In this document: positions 1-12,400 of the stretch, piece by piece
Position numbering within the stretch: position 1 is the stretch's first letter
Layout: each line of letters opens with the position of its first letter
Assembly (NCBI GenBank): GCA_903813345.2
Contig: CAIIXF020000002.1
Span: 21,406,455 to 21,470,454, forward strand
Direction of reading: 5' to 3'
DNA from: Owenia fusiformis
Lineage: Eukaryota; Annelida; Polychaeta; Sabellida; Oweniidae
DNA length: 64,000 nucleotides
Translations under genes and position numbers: made by a program
The notes under the pieces: generated by a model
Seen by the model: the letters and a program-made list of their open reading frames with translations, nothing else
What the model was told of the DNA's origin: nothing
Database searches by the model: none

Positions 1-3000
1 TCTACCAATTGTCGCAATCAGGAATGGTCCCAGGGGTCAAGGTCACTGAAAGAATGGTGCCAAGGAAAAGTTACGCAGGTATTGTGTTTATTCTCTCATT
101 CAAGGAAAACTATCACCACTTAGTAGTCTTAAATAGTATTTTTACCTTAAACATGTTTGTTATCAGCCTGGCATGCTGTAGTTGGTAACTCTGTCTGTCA
201 TTGCTATTTCCTAGTTTCATTAATTGTAAATGATCTGAGTCTTTCTAATAAGATACTACACTGTGTTTTACATTTAGCAAAAATGCATTCAACTTGTAAA
301 ACTTGTATGATGGAACACCTCTCTGTAAGGAAAATTTTACTTCACATGTAAAAGTTTTTTGTGTGGGATATATTCCATATCCAGAACCTCAATCTCTATT
401 TCAGGTGTTTTGTTCTGTGTGGGATATAACATATTCCATATCAAGAACCTCTCAGAACATTACATTCTATATTACAATTGTTTTGCTCTGTGTGGGATAT
501 ATTCCATATCCAAAAACACCCATAACATATCATTCTATTCCAGGTGTTTTATTCTGTGTCGGAGGCAGGGGGACATCTGGTGATCCATTCAGGAGTATAG
601 AATGTTATGATTTACGTAAAAATCGCTGGTTTCATGTGGCTGAGATGACAACAAAACGACGACATGTGGGAGTAGTGTCTGTTGATGGTAAGTTATGAAA
701 ATAATGTCAAAATAAAATACATTTCCAGTCTCTCTCAACTAAATTTGCATTACATCAAATTTTCATTATTTTTTAATGTAATTTGAATAATCATCATTAC
801 CAATAATTAATGAACAATGGCATGGCATGGCCAAGATCTAAAATCAGGCGAGGCAAAAATGAACATGCGAGGCAAATGTATGCTAAATGAGGTCTGTTTT
901 TTTAACTTTTGAGTTCATTTGCCCAGTTCCAGTTTTCAATTAAAGCTGAGTTTCTGATTTTCTATACTTTTTGGTAAATTATTTGCTATACTTGAATGTC
1001 GTCACGATTGGTTCAACAAATTGTTTTTAAATCTTGTCATGCTGCATATCATTGCTTAATTCCCACTTTCCACACTTTTAGGCAAGTTATTTGCAATAGG
1101 CGGCCATGATGGATCTGAACACTTGAGTACTGGCGAGGTGTTTGACCCCTACCAGAATAAATGGAGTAGCATAGCACCTATGATCACACTAAGGTACGGT
1201 AACTACCCGTCTATGATCTATCTGAAGTTCACTCCCTAGATTTGAAGCAACTAGGTGAAGGATCCAGTTTAGAATTTAAGAAAAACCTTGTCAATTTATC
1301 TTCTTGAAATCTATTGGATTTGCTGAGAGTTTAAAAAATCAAGAAATATTGTGATATTTTTACCAGTTTCGTTGATTCTAAATAATTTTCATTCTAAACA
1401 ATCTACAATATGTTTAAAGAAATTGAGAACTATGAGCTTATAGTCTCCAACATTTTTTGTAGTGGTGGTTTGTATTTGGCATTTGGCTTCTGTAAAAAAT
1501 GGCAGGTGGTGACATTTTGCGTGTTAATGCCCTGTCTCTATTTTTTGTAGACGAGGAATAGCAGTGGCTTGTCTAGGGGGTCCTATATATGCAGTAGGGG
1601 GTCTTGATGATTCCACATGCTATAACATAGTTGAGAGGTATGACCCAAAAAGTGATACATGGAGCAGTGTCCAATCCATGAATATACCACGTGGAGGTGT
1701 GGGAGTGGCTCCACTGAAGGTAATGGACAGATTATTGTGAAAACCTTTTGGAACCTAGATCTCTGTTTCCATGTTGTTCTATCTATCTTAACCCATTACT
1801 TATAAAGCTTTTCCTTGATATAGCCTAACTCAGAGCCTATTTTATCTGTTGGATATTTTTGGTCTGATACATGTATCACCCCTTTTCAGAGAATGTTTGG
1901 CTTTTGGTAACATATCGGTACTCATCAGAAATTCTGTTTTCTCTAATTAGACCATTTATCAGTCTGTCTACATGTATTTCATTTGTAAGGGAAATCTGTT
2001 GCAGACAATATAAGAAATGGACAGCGAAAAACAATTGCTTTGATTCCCTAAATCTTTTTTGTTTCTTTGCAATGAAATGTGAAAAACTGTATATCCAAAC
2101 AACTCTCTAATATGAGAACCTCTCAATATGGACACACTTTTTCTCAGTCCCATTTTGTATTTAGTTTGCCATAGACTTCCTTGTTCAAAATCTGCCAATC
2201 AGACCACTTGGCCAGTACCAGTGGCATTCGGCCTGTGAACTAACCTTCTTGTTGTTTAAAAAATCCTGAACTTTTATTTTTGTCACAGGGTCACTTGTAC
2301 GCAATAGGAGGTAATGATGGGGCCAGTTCTCTTGACTCATGTGAACAATATAATCCTCACTTAGACAAGTGGGTGATAATAGAGCCAATGAAGAAACGCA
2401 GGGCTGGAGCAGGAGTAGCCGAACTTGGCAATAAGTTATATGTCGTAGGTAAGTCGTCTGTTAGTTGAAACAATATATCCTTATGCCATAGCTGAAATTA
2501 TTATTTACAAGGAATATACCCATAAGTTATTTTCAAGATATATCCATGGTATGTGAGAAATTATATGAGCAATAACAATGGGACATCATCGATTGTCTGG
2601 GCGAGTTACCTAGACTCGTGATTTTAGAGTCATAGTTTTGTCCATGAGTTTATCCCAGGGACTTTATTCAGAGGAAAACATTATTAGATAAATAATGATG
2701 TTTTGTGTGAAAAACTCAGCCATGGACAAAGATTGTCTGTCTGAAATCACCTGCCAAACCATACCTGGTCCTTTTAAAATATAAGCACCACATGTAACAA
2801 TTTCCCAATTCTTTCAGGTGGTTTTGATGACAACTCCCCCCTGAACTCAGTGGAATGTTATGACCCAGAAAGCAACACATGGACTCTCTTGAACAACATG
2901 TCAACCCCCAGAGGAGGTGTAGGGGTGGCAGCACTGTGTGGCAAGATATACGCAGTTGGTGGACATGATGGGGTTAATTACCTAAACTCTGTTGAGGCCT

Positions 3001-3579
3001 ATGATCCGATAACAGATAGGTGAGTGAAAAAATTCTGAAATTTCTGACTTAAAATTTTTTGGTTGTGATATTGATTTTTGAATTGTAGGTGAGAGGGGGA
3101 TATTAGATATTTTTTCTTTTGTGTTAGAATATTGTTGGGAGTTTGTTTCTCACATGAGCAGTTATACTCTTAAATGTTATTTAAAATATATATTACATAA
3201 AAATATATATAATAGGATTTTATTAGATAATATTCTTAGATTATAGATTATACTATTATACATAGATTAAATGTTTCTTTTCTAACTGTGTCTTGTCATA
3301 TTTTTTGATGTTTCACCTTTTGGAGCTTGTACTTAAAATTGTTCCAGTTCCTGTTTTTGGATAGCCCATTATACTTTATGTTATCAGAAACCTCTTCAGG
3401 CAGTGTTACCTGGACACATTTCACATTATATACAATTTACAATTTATTTTACTCAATATTTCAGTTGGGAAGGTGTTAAGAATGTGACGCAGTGTCGTGC
3501 TGGCGCAGGGGTGACATATTGTGATGTCAACATTAGTCGATTGACAGAGAGCATGCAGTTGAATATCAGCTGTGTTTAA
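1..3579 (+). CDS. KLHL8: Kelch-like protein 8, C-terminal Kelch propeller (partial, 5' end outside window)
   Basis: Substrate-binding propeller of a BTB-BACK-Kelch adaptor; the family presents substrates to Cullin-3 ubiquitin ligase. Seven exons read in phase: 1-78, 544-687, 1082-1193, 1551-1719, 2289-2448, 2818-3019, 3465-3579 (stop TAA 3577-3579), giving 325 codons of the C-terminal half. Each blade shows a GG pair followed by Y and W positions: [84 protein letters not shown]. The phrases [21 protein letters not shown] and RRHVGV agree with my memory of vertebrate KLHL8, as does the closing CRAGAGV segment. The BTB and BACK domains must lie to the left. All introns are GT-AG. Orthology rests on recalled human sequence, not on a search. 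Confidence 0.93.
352..556 (+). repeat. Tandemly copied intron/exon junction in KLHL8
   Basis: Three degenerate copies of a 56-73 bp unit carrying TGTGTGGGATAT and ATTCCATATC lie just before exon 2. One copy contains a full look-alike acceptor (TTTCAG at 399-404) followed by GTGTTTTGTTCTGTGTGGG. This mimics the real junction at 544 (GTGTTTTATTCTGTGTCGG). The decoys lose the Kelch reading after a few codons. Confidence 0.75.
1441..1540 (+). repeat. Dispersed ~100-bp repeat, copy 1 (KLHL8 intron)
   Basis: Contains AGTCTCCA, then AAATGGCAGGTGGTGACATT and TGTTAATGCC. The same order of blocks recurs at 6021-6121 and 48711-48816, all on the + strand. This copy ends about ten bases before the acceptor of KLHL8 exon 4, so it supplies the intron end. 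Family unknown. Confidence 0.7.
2083..2265 (+). repeat. Dispersed repeat with TGTATATCC...TTCTCAATAT blocks, copy 1
   Basis: Shares spaced blocks with 7510-7725: TGTATATCCAAACA, then CTCTCAATATGGACAC, a TTTGTTAT-like stretch, then CAGACCACTTGGCCAGTACC and GCATTCGG. It lies in the KLHL8 intron before exon 5. Probably an old DNA transposon with degraded ends; no coding left. Confidence 0.55.
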
Positions 3580-3990
3580 ACACTAAACAACTGTGTTTTG
3601 CCAACTTCAAAGTTTATTCGTCATATGGATATATTGGATATCAATATATGCAGCAGTGAATGTCAGTGAATATCTTCAGAATATGAAGCTGTGAATGGAC
3701 ATCTGTGCATAAATAAATATCAATAGAATGTGTAGCTGTGATTTGGCATCTTCAGTGTACAGCTGTGAATGAATATATTTAGAAAATGCAGCTGTGAATG
3801 GACATAAATGAACACACTCAGAATGCATAGCTGTGAATTAACATGGAGATCATCAGAAAAAGTAGCTGTGAATAAACATTTGCAAGATATGCAGCTTTGC
3901 TGTAGCATAACAGATAAGACTCACCTATGTAACATTGAACATGAACTGTATTTGGACATAAGGCACACAGGGGGGGAGGGGTTGTAAGAG
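3580..3990 (+). other. KLHL8 3' UTR with imperfect AGCTGTGAAT repeats
   Basis: Follows the KLHL8 stop. The motif AGCTGTGAATGGACAT and variants recur about seven times at irregular 40-60 bp spacing (3690-3900), a degenerate minisatellite probably transcribed in the 3' UTR. AATAAA-type polyadenylation signals occur near 3711 and 3868; which one is used cannot be told. Confidence 0.6.
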
Positions 3991-4370
3991 TAACATTATA
4001 TATACAAGTGTCTAATATTTACTGTTTCTATTTTACATGTTGTCTGTGAATAAGTTATCACAGACTTTTTGTTTATTGTTAAGTCAAAGTGGTTTAAAGT
4101 TTATATGGGGCCTTTAACTAATTTGCCACTTGTAATTGCATATTTAAAGTAAAGCATTTAAAAATTGACTGATATGTATATTCACATGCATAAAAGTGAA
4201 ATTGATAAGATGAACAATAAGTCAACTGTATAACTTGAGATATAAAAAGATAATAGGGGAAGAGATCTAACATAGAAGTCTGGTTATTGAACAACATTTT
4301 GACTGAAATTGCATGCAAATCTTTACATTTAACTACATTTTATGTGTTAAAGTCATTAGAAGGGATTAGA

Positions 4371-4590
4371 TACTGTATTTGTCTGTAATTTGGCCCTACT
4401 TAATTTAGCGATTTTGTGCCTATTGGCGTCTATTTAATTTGGCGGTTTTTCAAGTGTCCTAGACATCCTCCCATCAAACCCGAAAATGAAAAACATGTCA
4501 TGTTCTTGGGGATTTTGGTGACTATTTAATTTGGCAATTTTTTTAATTCGCCAATTTAAAACACTCGCCAAATTAACGACAAATACAATA
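4371..4590. mobile_element. MITE with ~24-bp terminal inverted repeats
   Basis: The left end TACTGTATTTGTCTGTAATT is mirrored at the right by the reverse complement of TATTGTATTTGTCGTTAATT. The interior repeats TTAATTTGGCG in both orientations. No coding capacity. Typical of a non-autonomous DNA transposon in size (220 bp) and palindromic build. Confidence 0.7.
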
Positions 4591-6226
4591 GATAATTTGA
4601 GAGTATATAAGTTTCAAAATTGTCATAATTTTACATTATTTTGTCTTTCATCATTCCATGCTGCGTCTGTTTTCGAAAAAATGCAACAGTTCTGACAAAT
4701 CAACTTTTCTGCATTTACTCTTAAATATCTTATCTATACTATTTGTTTTGATAAAATACAGAAATAAGAAGACATAGGCATGATTTTGAAGATTCCTTCA
4801 AAAATGTTTCACTCTGTATCCCTTTGTATTTCTTCAATCCTTACATCTCTTGAGATGGAATCCAAAAATGTAAATGAATATTAGAAATGAATGTGGAAAA
4901 TATCAATGTTCCTCACATATCAATTACTCTGGAACCAAAGCCTTTTTTTATCCCTAACCTGTGGAAGATACCTTGCAGGCTAGAGGTCAAGCTATTTAAA
5001 CATATCAGTAAACAAATAATGTATCAAGGTTAACTGTGATTGGGTACCTTGCAGTAAAATATGTGTATGTGTAATTCACAAGGAAAATAGCCTCGTATTT
5101 AATTGTTTGATGCATTCAAGAATTAATGTAGGGGCTAGTCGAATTTGGACGTATGGGGCTACTTCGTCATGGGGTTACTTCGACCGTGGGGTTATTTCGA
5201 CGATTGCCGATAATTCCTATTTCCAGGGTTAGCCATCTTGGATTTAAATCTAGCCTGTTGGAGTTTTTCAAAAACAAACATGGCGGACTTCGTGAATCAG
5301 AAATATAAGCTAATAATGTCTAAATAGCCCAATGGTCGAAACGAAGCAATTTTGATTTAAATATGTCAACATCATTAATTGCAAAAATTGCATTGAAATG
5401 AGGTCATTAATGAATTATTGAATGTATAAAACCATGAGAGAAACTGGCTTTTTGTGATTTTCAAGAATTCCATTGCGATATAAATATTATTTCTCTGTAT
5501 ATTTGAAAAATAGGCTTCTAGGGTCAATTCTTTTTCCTGTTAGTACCTTGTGAAAAACTGATCTATGTGCTGAAATGAACATTTTATTAAAGTTTACATG
5601 TTCATGTACATAAACTTTGCAATATAACTATTAAATGTAAATACATTTTTTGCAGTAAATGGTCAAAGCAGGAATTCAGTTGTTGCTTATATGATATTAC
5701 ATATCACCAAAATGTTGAATATTGTGTATTTAATTAAATATATTTTGCCTTTATTTAAGGCTCTTCTAAAATATTTCTTATGTTTATAACACAAACATAT
5801 CCATAAAGCATTATTGGGTAGTATATGTGAAAACCCTTTGTTCATTTTCAGGTCTTTCTCTTTTGGTTTTGATGTGATTTGATAAAAGAATCTGAGGGAA
5901 ACATGCTGAAAACTTATTTGACCACAGAAACTAAGATTTTGTGAACTACATCTAGCAGTATGAAATAGTTAAAGAATCATGGATGAATAATAATTTTTAC
6001 TTCACCAAAAGTGATGACATGTGGTCTCCATTTTTTGTAACAGTGGTTGATGAATGGTATTCGGTGTTCGGCATCTGTAACAAATGGCAGGTGGTGATTT
6101 TTTCCATGTTAATGCCTTGCTTGGTATTAGTCCTAGATAGAGTGCTATTATTTGAGAAAAACCATAGGATGAGTTTCACAAGAAATATGCGAAACTTAAA
6201 GTTGAATATATTGAAGTAAAAAATGG
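4591..6226. other. Intergenic, no gene seen
   Basis: AT-rich sequence with only short open frames. A GC-richer patch at 5128-5200 repeats GGGGTTACTTCGAC-like words three or four times. At 5232-5300 an ACATGGCGGAC start-like motif follows CCATCTTGG, resembling YY1-type promoter motifs, but its frame (MADFVNQKYKL) closes within about 15 codons and no donor follows convincingly. Confidence 0.5.
6021..6121 (+). repeat. Dispersed ~100-bp repeat, copy 2
   Basis: Carries GGTCTCCATTTTTTGTAA, ATCTGTAACAAATGGCAGGT and CATGTTAATGCC in the same order as the copies at 1441 and 48711. An open frame through it (5983-6219) is fortuitous. Confidence 0.7.
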
Positions 6227-6308
6227 CGACGAGGATGGGATTCGAACCCACGCGGGCAGAGCCCAATGGATTAGCAGTCCATCGCCTTAACCACTCGGCC
6301 ACCTCGTC
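6227..6308 (-). tRNA. tRNA-Ser(GCT), copy 1
   Basis: Read on the minus strand: 7-bp acceptor stem GACGAGG/CCTCGTC with discriminator G, A box TGGCCGAGTGG, anticodon loop CTGCTAA (anticodon GCT, reads AGC/AGU), a class II long variable arm, and B box GGTTCGAATCC. It is 82 nt with no CCA, as expected for a nuclear gene. A T-run on the minus strand (plus A6 at 6218-6223) lies four bases past the 3' end and can terminate Pol III. Identical in sequence to the other two copies. Confidence 0.98.
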
Positions 6309-6334
6309 AATATGTTCCAATACAACGCATACAA

Positions 6335-6354
6335 ATATCTAACAGGGCAATATG
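6335..6354 (-). promoter_or_regulatory. Shared upstream element of tRNA-Ser copy 1
   Basis: On the tRNA strand this reads CATATTGCCCTGTTAGATAT and lies 27-46 nt before the tRNA 5' end. Near-identical blocks sit at the same distance from the other two copies while the bases between differ, suggesting a Pol III upstream (TATA-like plus gene-specific) element. Confidence 0.6.
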
Positions 6355-7249
6355 ACAAAAATGTCACCTGTAATTGCCTATTAAACATGCTGCAATGTCA
6401 CACCTGTTATTAGACTGTACCAATTAAATGCTGTTTAATGATTACAATCAAAAAGCTATTTTTGTGAAAGTGCGTACCATTTAATTATTTCTTAAATTGT
6501 TTCTTAGCAAAGTTTGTTAATATTTTTTGAGAAAATGCTTCAGAGCTTATATATTACTCAAAATAGGACCAACAATAAAATAAATCTTTTATTGTTTTAT
6601 TTAAGTGGAGTATTTTAAGTATGGATCTTGAATCAAAAGTTCTTCAAACTTAGAGTGCAAAATCAAAGAAAAGTAGATTTTCTGTATATTTGAAGTGCAT
6701 GCTTTCTACATTGGTATACTTACAAGTGAAGAGTATTCTTTGCTAATTTTGTTGAATTAAGTATAAGATTGACTTTTAATTTTATCCCAATCTAACAATA
6801 TCTTCCCATCCACATTTATTTTGACATTAAAATTCTTCAAGGGCTACACATCAATGCGCATAATTAAAATACAAGGTTTTATGAATATATAACTGGTATA
6901 TTACATATGTCATGTGACCATTACACCAAAGATTATTTATGATGTACAATTACCAAAATGTTATCTGCTATTCTAAAGATTCTTACATATACTCCAGAAA
7001 TAAATAAAACAATAAAAGATTAATTTATTTTATCTTTGGCGCTGCCACCGTGTATATAAAAACAATACATCAAGCATTACAATTGACAAAGGTTAAGTAT
7101 GAAACAGTACAAGAATTGGCAAGAAAAGTCTTTAAAATTCACATCTATTATTAATATGACATAATCTCATTGAAATCCTAAAGGTTTGTTCATGAGAATA
7201 TGTTTTACATGGAATATAATATAAATAAAAAAAACAAATAAAAACTAGT

Positions 7250-7331
7250 CGACGAGGATGGGATTCGAACCCACGCGGGCAGAGCCCAATGGATTAGCAG
7301 TCCATCGCCTTAACCACTCGGCCACCTCGTC
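7250..7331 (-). tRNA. tRNA-Ser(GCT), copy 2
   Basis: All 82 bases match copy 1: same acceptor stem, A box, GCT anticodon, long variable arm and B box. A minus-strand T-run (plus AAAA at 7241-7244) lies about five bases downstream of the 3' end. Confidence 0.98.
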
Positions 7332-7358
7332 ATATTGTTTATTTGGTGATAAGCACTT

Positions 7359-7378
7359 ATATTTAACAAGGCAATATG
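7359..7378 (-). promoter_or_regulatory. Shared upstream element of tRNA-Ser copy 2
   Basis: Reads CATATTGCCTTGTTAAATAT on the tRNA strand, 28-47 nt before the tRNA 5' end. It differs from the copy-1 element at two positions. Confidence 0.6.
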
Positions 7379-7509
7379 GTACCAATTTATCACTTGTAAT
7401 AATATGATGCAATACAAAGTAACAGCTGGTGCCAGTTAAACTCATAAAAGCAATCAACTTACATTCGATTGCAAATACTAGATTAGTACCTATTTCTCAT
7501 ATAAATAGA

Positions 7510-7725
7510 GTACGGTGAAACTTGTATATCCGAACACCAATTTAGTCAGAACACTTCTCAATATAAACACTTTTTCCGTGTTCCAAATTTGTTATCATCC
7601 ATTGACCTACATGTAGGAACTATGAATTTTGATGACCTACTTATTCAGACACTTTTGGCTGGTCCCACTGAGGCATTCGGATCAGACAGGTTTTGCTGTC
7701 CCTAAATTTGTTGTTTTTTCGAAAA
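7510..7725 (+). repeat. Dispersed repeat with TGTATATCC...TTCTCAATAT blocks, copy 2
   Basis: Starts TGAAACTTGTATATCCGAAC and ends near CAGACAGGTTTTGCTGTCC, so the ends are partly complementary (GAAAC.TGT / ACAGG.TTT). It shares TTCTCAATATAAACAC and GCATTCGG with 2083-2265. Probably a non-autonomous DNA transposon related to the AAACCTGT-ended pieces at 7915, 11262 and 17432. Confidence 0.55.
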
Positions 7726-9291
7726 AGGAACCACAAGAAAAATATTTCAAAATTAGGGGTTTAAAATAGGATGATTTGAACACTATTTGATAATATGTTT
7801 TCTCAAACCAAAAGGATATTCATTGATCATTTGTACACTGATACAGTACTAAGTCAAGTTATGTTTTCTAATTTGAAATATTACACATTGTAACGGGTTC
7901 TAAATAAAGAATTACAGTAAAACCTGTGTATTATACAGATGTCATTGGTGCATGTAGTGAGAAGGGGTGTTCACTAGACACAGGTGTTCAGAGAGAGGTG
8001 TTCACCAAAACTACCACACTGTTTTATAGTATTTGGTGTTTTAAAGTGCCCGATAAAGTATAAAATGCGCATGCGTCCAGGTGTTGATAAACTATAAATA
8101 GCGAAAATCCAGGGTTTGTCACCACAAGGTAAGCCAGGACGTGTTGAGAGAACAGCTAGTGTTGATATTGAATTTATATGTAGCCAGATAAGTTTCCTTA
8201 TTGAAATTACATATGGTTATTAGCAATACTTTGTAGGTGCTAAATAATAAAATATTTAGAGTATATATGAGAGAAATTGGTCATTTCGAACCTGTTGAAA
8301 AGTTTGTGGCTCTCGGCTACACCGGGGAATTTACTTCCATGAGTACACACATAAATGTGGGGTTCCCCAAGAGGTACGCGACAAGGTGACCTGGCATCAA
8401 ATGTGCGACTATCACTATCGAGAAGATAAAATAACGAATACGACAATAAGTTATTGCATGTGACAATTCCGAGCCTTCATCTCACTGAAGTATTTTGAAG
8501 TGAAAATAGGATTTTTGTTTTGATACATGGATTCAGATGAACGTAACTTTATTCTGACAACTAATCAAAACTGAACAAAATTGATTGTACGTAACAGACA
8601 ATTTATTGTTTTACAATGTTTTGATTGGCTAAACGAATGAAACCAACAAATTATGACATGTAAAATGACAATTTTGAAATGCAAAATTTAAAAGTGACAA
8701 ACACAACCTCCCTATCTACTCTTTGGGAGCCCTAGTAAATTAGTAATATGTACATGCAGCAGTGGTAGTGTGCAGCTTATTATCACACTACGCTTTGTAT
8801 TCTAAAGCCTGTTGTTTGTAATAACACTGTTCACTCAACATATGTTTTGTGTGTGGGTAGTCAACGATAATCATTGTTTTATCCCGGTTATATGACCTCG
8901 GCAATTATAACAAAACCGTACTAAACGAAAAAACGCTAATAAGAGAAAGCTTTCACACACATATAAAAATGAACTAGTCTAATCCGCCAGTATAAACTCT
9001 GTGCTATACGTAGCCGGGTCAGGCGCACACTTTAAGATGAAAAACAAGCCAAATACATGTAAAAACTTCCCAAATTCATTCTACATACAACTCTAGAAAT
9101 TTGAATTGTTACATAACAGAGAAAACAATGAACTAGTTTTGCAAGTATACAAAAAGTGCAGACTAGACCATTTTGACAGCTTAGGCAATATGAAACCAAA
9201 TTATGTGTGATGCAATCTTCTTTGGAATGACAACAAATAAATCAAAAATATTTTAAGTTATATCTTGAAGATAAAAATTATGATAAACAGT
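7726..9291. other. Spacer between tRNA copies, no gene seen
   Basis: AT-rich, no convincing reading frame. A minus-strand open frame at 8240-8446 has no recognisable domain and no splice context. CAGTAAAACCTGTGTATTA at 7916 is another AAACCTG-type transposon end. Confidence 0.5.
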
Positions 9292-9373
9292 CGACGAGGA
9301 TGGGATTCGAACCCACGCGGGCAGAGCCCAATGGATTAGCAGTCCATCGCCTTAACCACTCGGCCACCTCGTC
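9292..9373 (-). tRNA. tRNA-Ser(GCT), copy 3
   Basis: Identical 82-nt gene to copies 1 and 2, with the same strand and the same GCT anticodon. The downstream minus-strand T-run is weaker and further away (plus AAAAA near 9272-9277). Confidence 0.98.
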
Positions 9374-9400
9374 TTGATAGAGAGTACCCGACTTTCACAT

Positions 9401-9420
9401 ATATTTAACAGAGCAATATT
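9401..9420 (-). promoter_or_regulatory. Shared upstream element of tRNA-Ser copy 3
   Basis: Reads AATATTGCTCTGTTAAATAT on the tRNA strand, 28-47 nt before the tRNA 5' end. This is the third member of the conserved block. Confidence 0.6.
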
Positions 9421-12400
9421 TAACCATATGATGCAATGTGCCATGTGCCTTGTTCCAATTTATCTATGAGGCTAGAGTAATTCAATCTTATGTTTTGCAT
9501 GTACATGTACTTATTTTTGGAAAACGGAATGTAGCTGAAGGATTGGAATTTTTCAAATAATACTATTTCATTATACAGAGATAAAGAGACCTACACGTCT
9601 GTTTATATATTCCTTGCTACTGGTCTCAAGTCCTCTATAATCTAATATCTATAATCTTATATCAAACAACTGTCACCATCATGACATTTTGTCATTGCAT
9701 CATGTTATTGACTGAAAACTTGATACACAAATAACAAAGGATACTTTGGGCATATAAAGGACAACTGAAACAAACTATTAGTTTGAAGGGCCTTTCTGAG
9801 AGTTATTTGATGCATACCTACTTAAAACACCTTCTAATGAAATAAACTAAAATCTATATTTATCATTGCATCATTTATTTTGGCTGATTTCCACACTTGT
9901 AATCAACATCACATATCATTTGCTGATATAAATTGCAACATCACTGAAATAGAATGTCGGGGTGGACCTGGTTATTTACAGACTATAGGGCACAAATTTG
10001 ACCTATTTTTAAGAACATTCTGGCATTTTGTCAAATAATTAGGCCATAAATGTGTTTAAGCGAACACACTCCCAGATCCACCAGAGAGTCTTATACATTA
10101 ATATGACATATCATATCATTGCATCATGTTTTGACAGTGTAGTGCAAGATCCATTCTTAAGTACATGTTTGCACATCTATGTGAATGTCAACATTTTGTT
10201 GACATACAATAAAAACTTTTGTCCCAGTAAAAAGTATTTCATCTATGAAAATGCTGTGTTTACAATTACATGCAGTAATTTTTTGATATTGATATGACCT
10301 CATATTAATTAAGGAGGTTGTTTACCCTCAGGCTATTATTTTTATATCAAAATGACCATGACATAATTATGCTTCATATTCAAATAAAAATAAAAGTTGG
10401 TGTCACCCAGTTCATTTTTTAGTTAAAGCTAGAAAACATTTTGATCCTCAATGTTAGGAATAGGGTTTTAATTTTTTTTAATTATGTACAAGTGTGTGAC
10501 AAAAATACATTAATAAAAGTGCCACTACTGGGTATTATTCTTCAAAATTATGTACTGTATCATAATATAAAGTAAAAAATTCATTTTCAAAAGTGTGATA
10601 TCACAAAATCTTTATGTCCTAAAGCTGACCACTCATCAAATCATTACTCTTATGCTATAGCATGGAGCCACCTATTGCCAGTAAACAATCATCTTAAGGC
10701 AGAATCAGATCTCGAGAGCAAGAACAAGTATAAGATATCATGCCTTTTGCAGAAATAATTTATTTGAGACTTTGTGTCTTTTCAAGCTTTAGATAAGGAG
10801 GTTATTTCTGATTCTGCTTTTAAAGGTTCCATGTATGGACTACTTGAGTTCATATTGTAGTTCAATTTGGAAGAGGAAATAAAGTGTTTTACATTCTATT
10901 ATGCTCTACTTGATGATCTAAAAATCAAACATTTGAAAAAGGATTAATAACTTTAAAAAAATGTATCACACAATTTGAAGAGTCATGAATGAATAAATAA
11001 TATTTTCAAACTTTGTACAGGGCCTTTAATGGGTCAAGATACATAGTGTTGAATTTAAGATTTATAGACTGTCCTTTTGACTCCAATATAAGAAGTCCTG
11101 CTATCACATTTGCATACTTGACTTGAGTGTCTTATATCCACTGTTTTATGATAGTGACATCAAATATGATTTCTCTACAATAAGGTGAAATCTTGATCAC
11201 AGTTTTGTCCGAAGCCCAACTTTTAAGTTGAGAGTCACTTTAAAAATGATCTACATGAAACCTGTTAAGTGCAACACCACTAGTGGAACACCCCAGAGGT
11301 CAGAGACCAACTGACTTAATGTAAAATGAACCTCTATAAGTTGAACACCTCACAAGTGAAACACTTTAGAGGTACCAAGGGTGTTCCAGTTAGACAGGTT
11401 TCACTGTATATCCTTTCATCATCTCCCAAAGGAAAATTATGTTATCACAAAGTTCAACTGCATACTTCTATTTAATGTCACTTGGTAAAGAGAAACATTT
11501 GAAGCAAGGGGACTACACTAATAGTTGTAACATCCACCATTACAGCCTGCAAATAAACACAACAATCTATGACTAAAATGTCCGTCTGCTCATGTTCATT
11601 TCATGGAATTCCTCTTTAATATTTGATTGAAGTGTTTGATTTTTTGGCATTTTTATACAATATAGAGTATCAACTTCATGTCTATTTACTTTAATCCGAA
11701 CTATTTTATCCTTAGCTACTCTTTTTGCATTTTACAAGATGACCCCAATATATTTGGTCACGATATTATCAGAAACATTAACTCCATTGTGTTTTATATA
11801 CCTCAGCAGCTTGTAAATTCTTTACTTGCAACAGGTTGGTTTTTCTGTATGAGAAAATGGCAGCGGCAAGAACTGGAAGTACATGTACCAATATATGTAT
11901 AAATGTAAATAAGACCTATATTCTATAATAAATCAAACTAATTCCAGAAATTTCTGGCAAAAATTGGAAAGATTGGAATTGCCAATAACGCATTAAAGAT
12001 ACACCAAACTGAGTGATTGGCAGTGAGTAAAACCTTAATAAAAAATCCCCAGAGATCTAATCAGCTTATATCTTGAGGTTTGCTCTATTGATCGAAATGT
12101 GGATTTACTAACAGTTTTCCTAGTGACTTTTCTTTCATGCTAATGTTTCCCTGCTTTTGGTTTGTGTTTTTAAAGAGGCCTTTTATTTTGATATAAAAAT
12201 ATTTAAAAAAGGCTCAAAGACAAATAACATTGATATCAAATGTTTTCACAAAAAATGACGAAATTATGATGAAAATATTGATTTTAATTCGATCAATATT
12301 GTGTATTTTAAGTTTTATATCAGCCACATTTACCCACAAACCAATCAGACAGGATGTAAAAAGCACTGCACACTAGAGATCAGTGCCATCTATAGAAGTT

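Noticed and set aside
6021-6219. Plus-strand frame MWSPFFVTVVDEW... beside tRNA copy 1
   Set aside because: Lies in the dispersed 100-bp repeat also found in a KLHL8 intron and at 48.7 kb; no other support.
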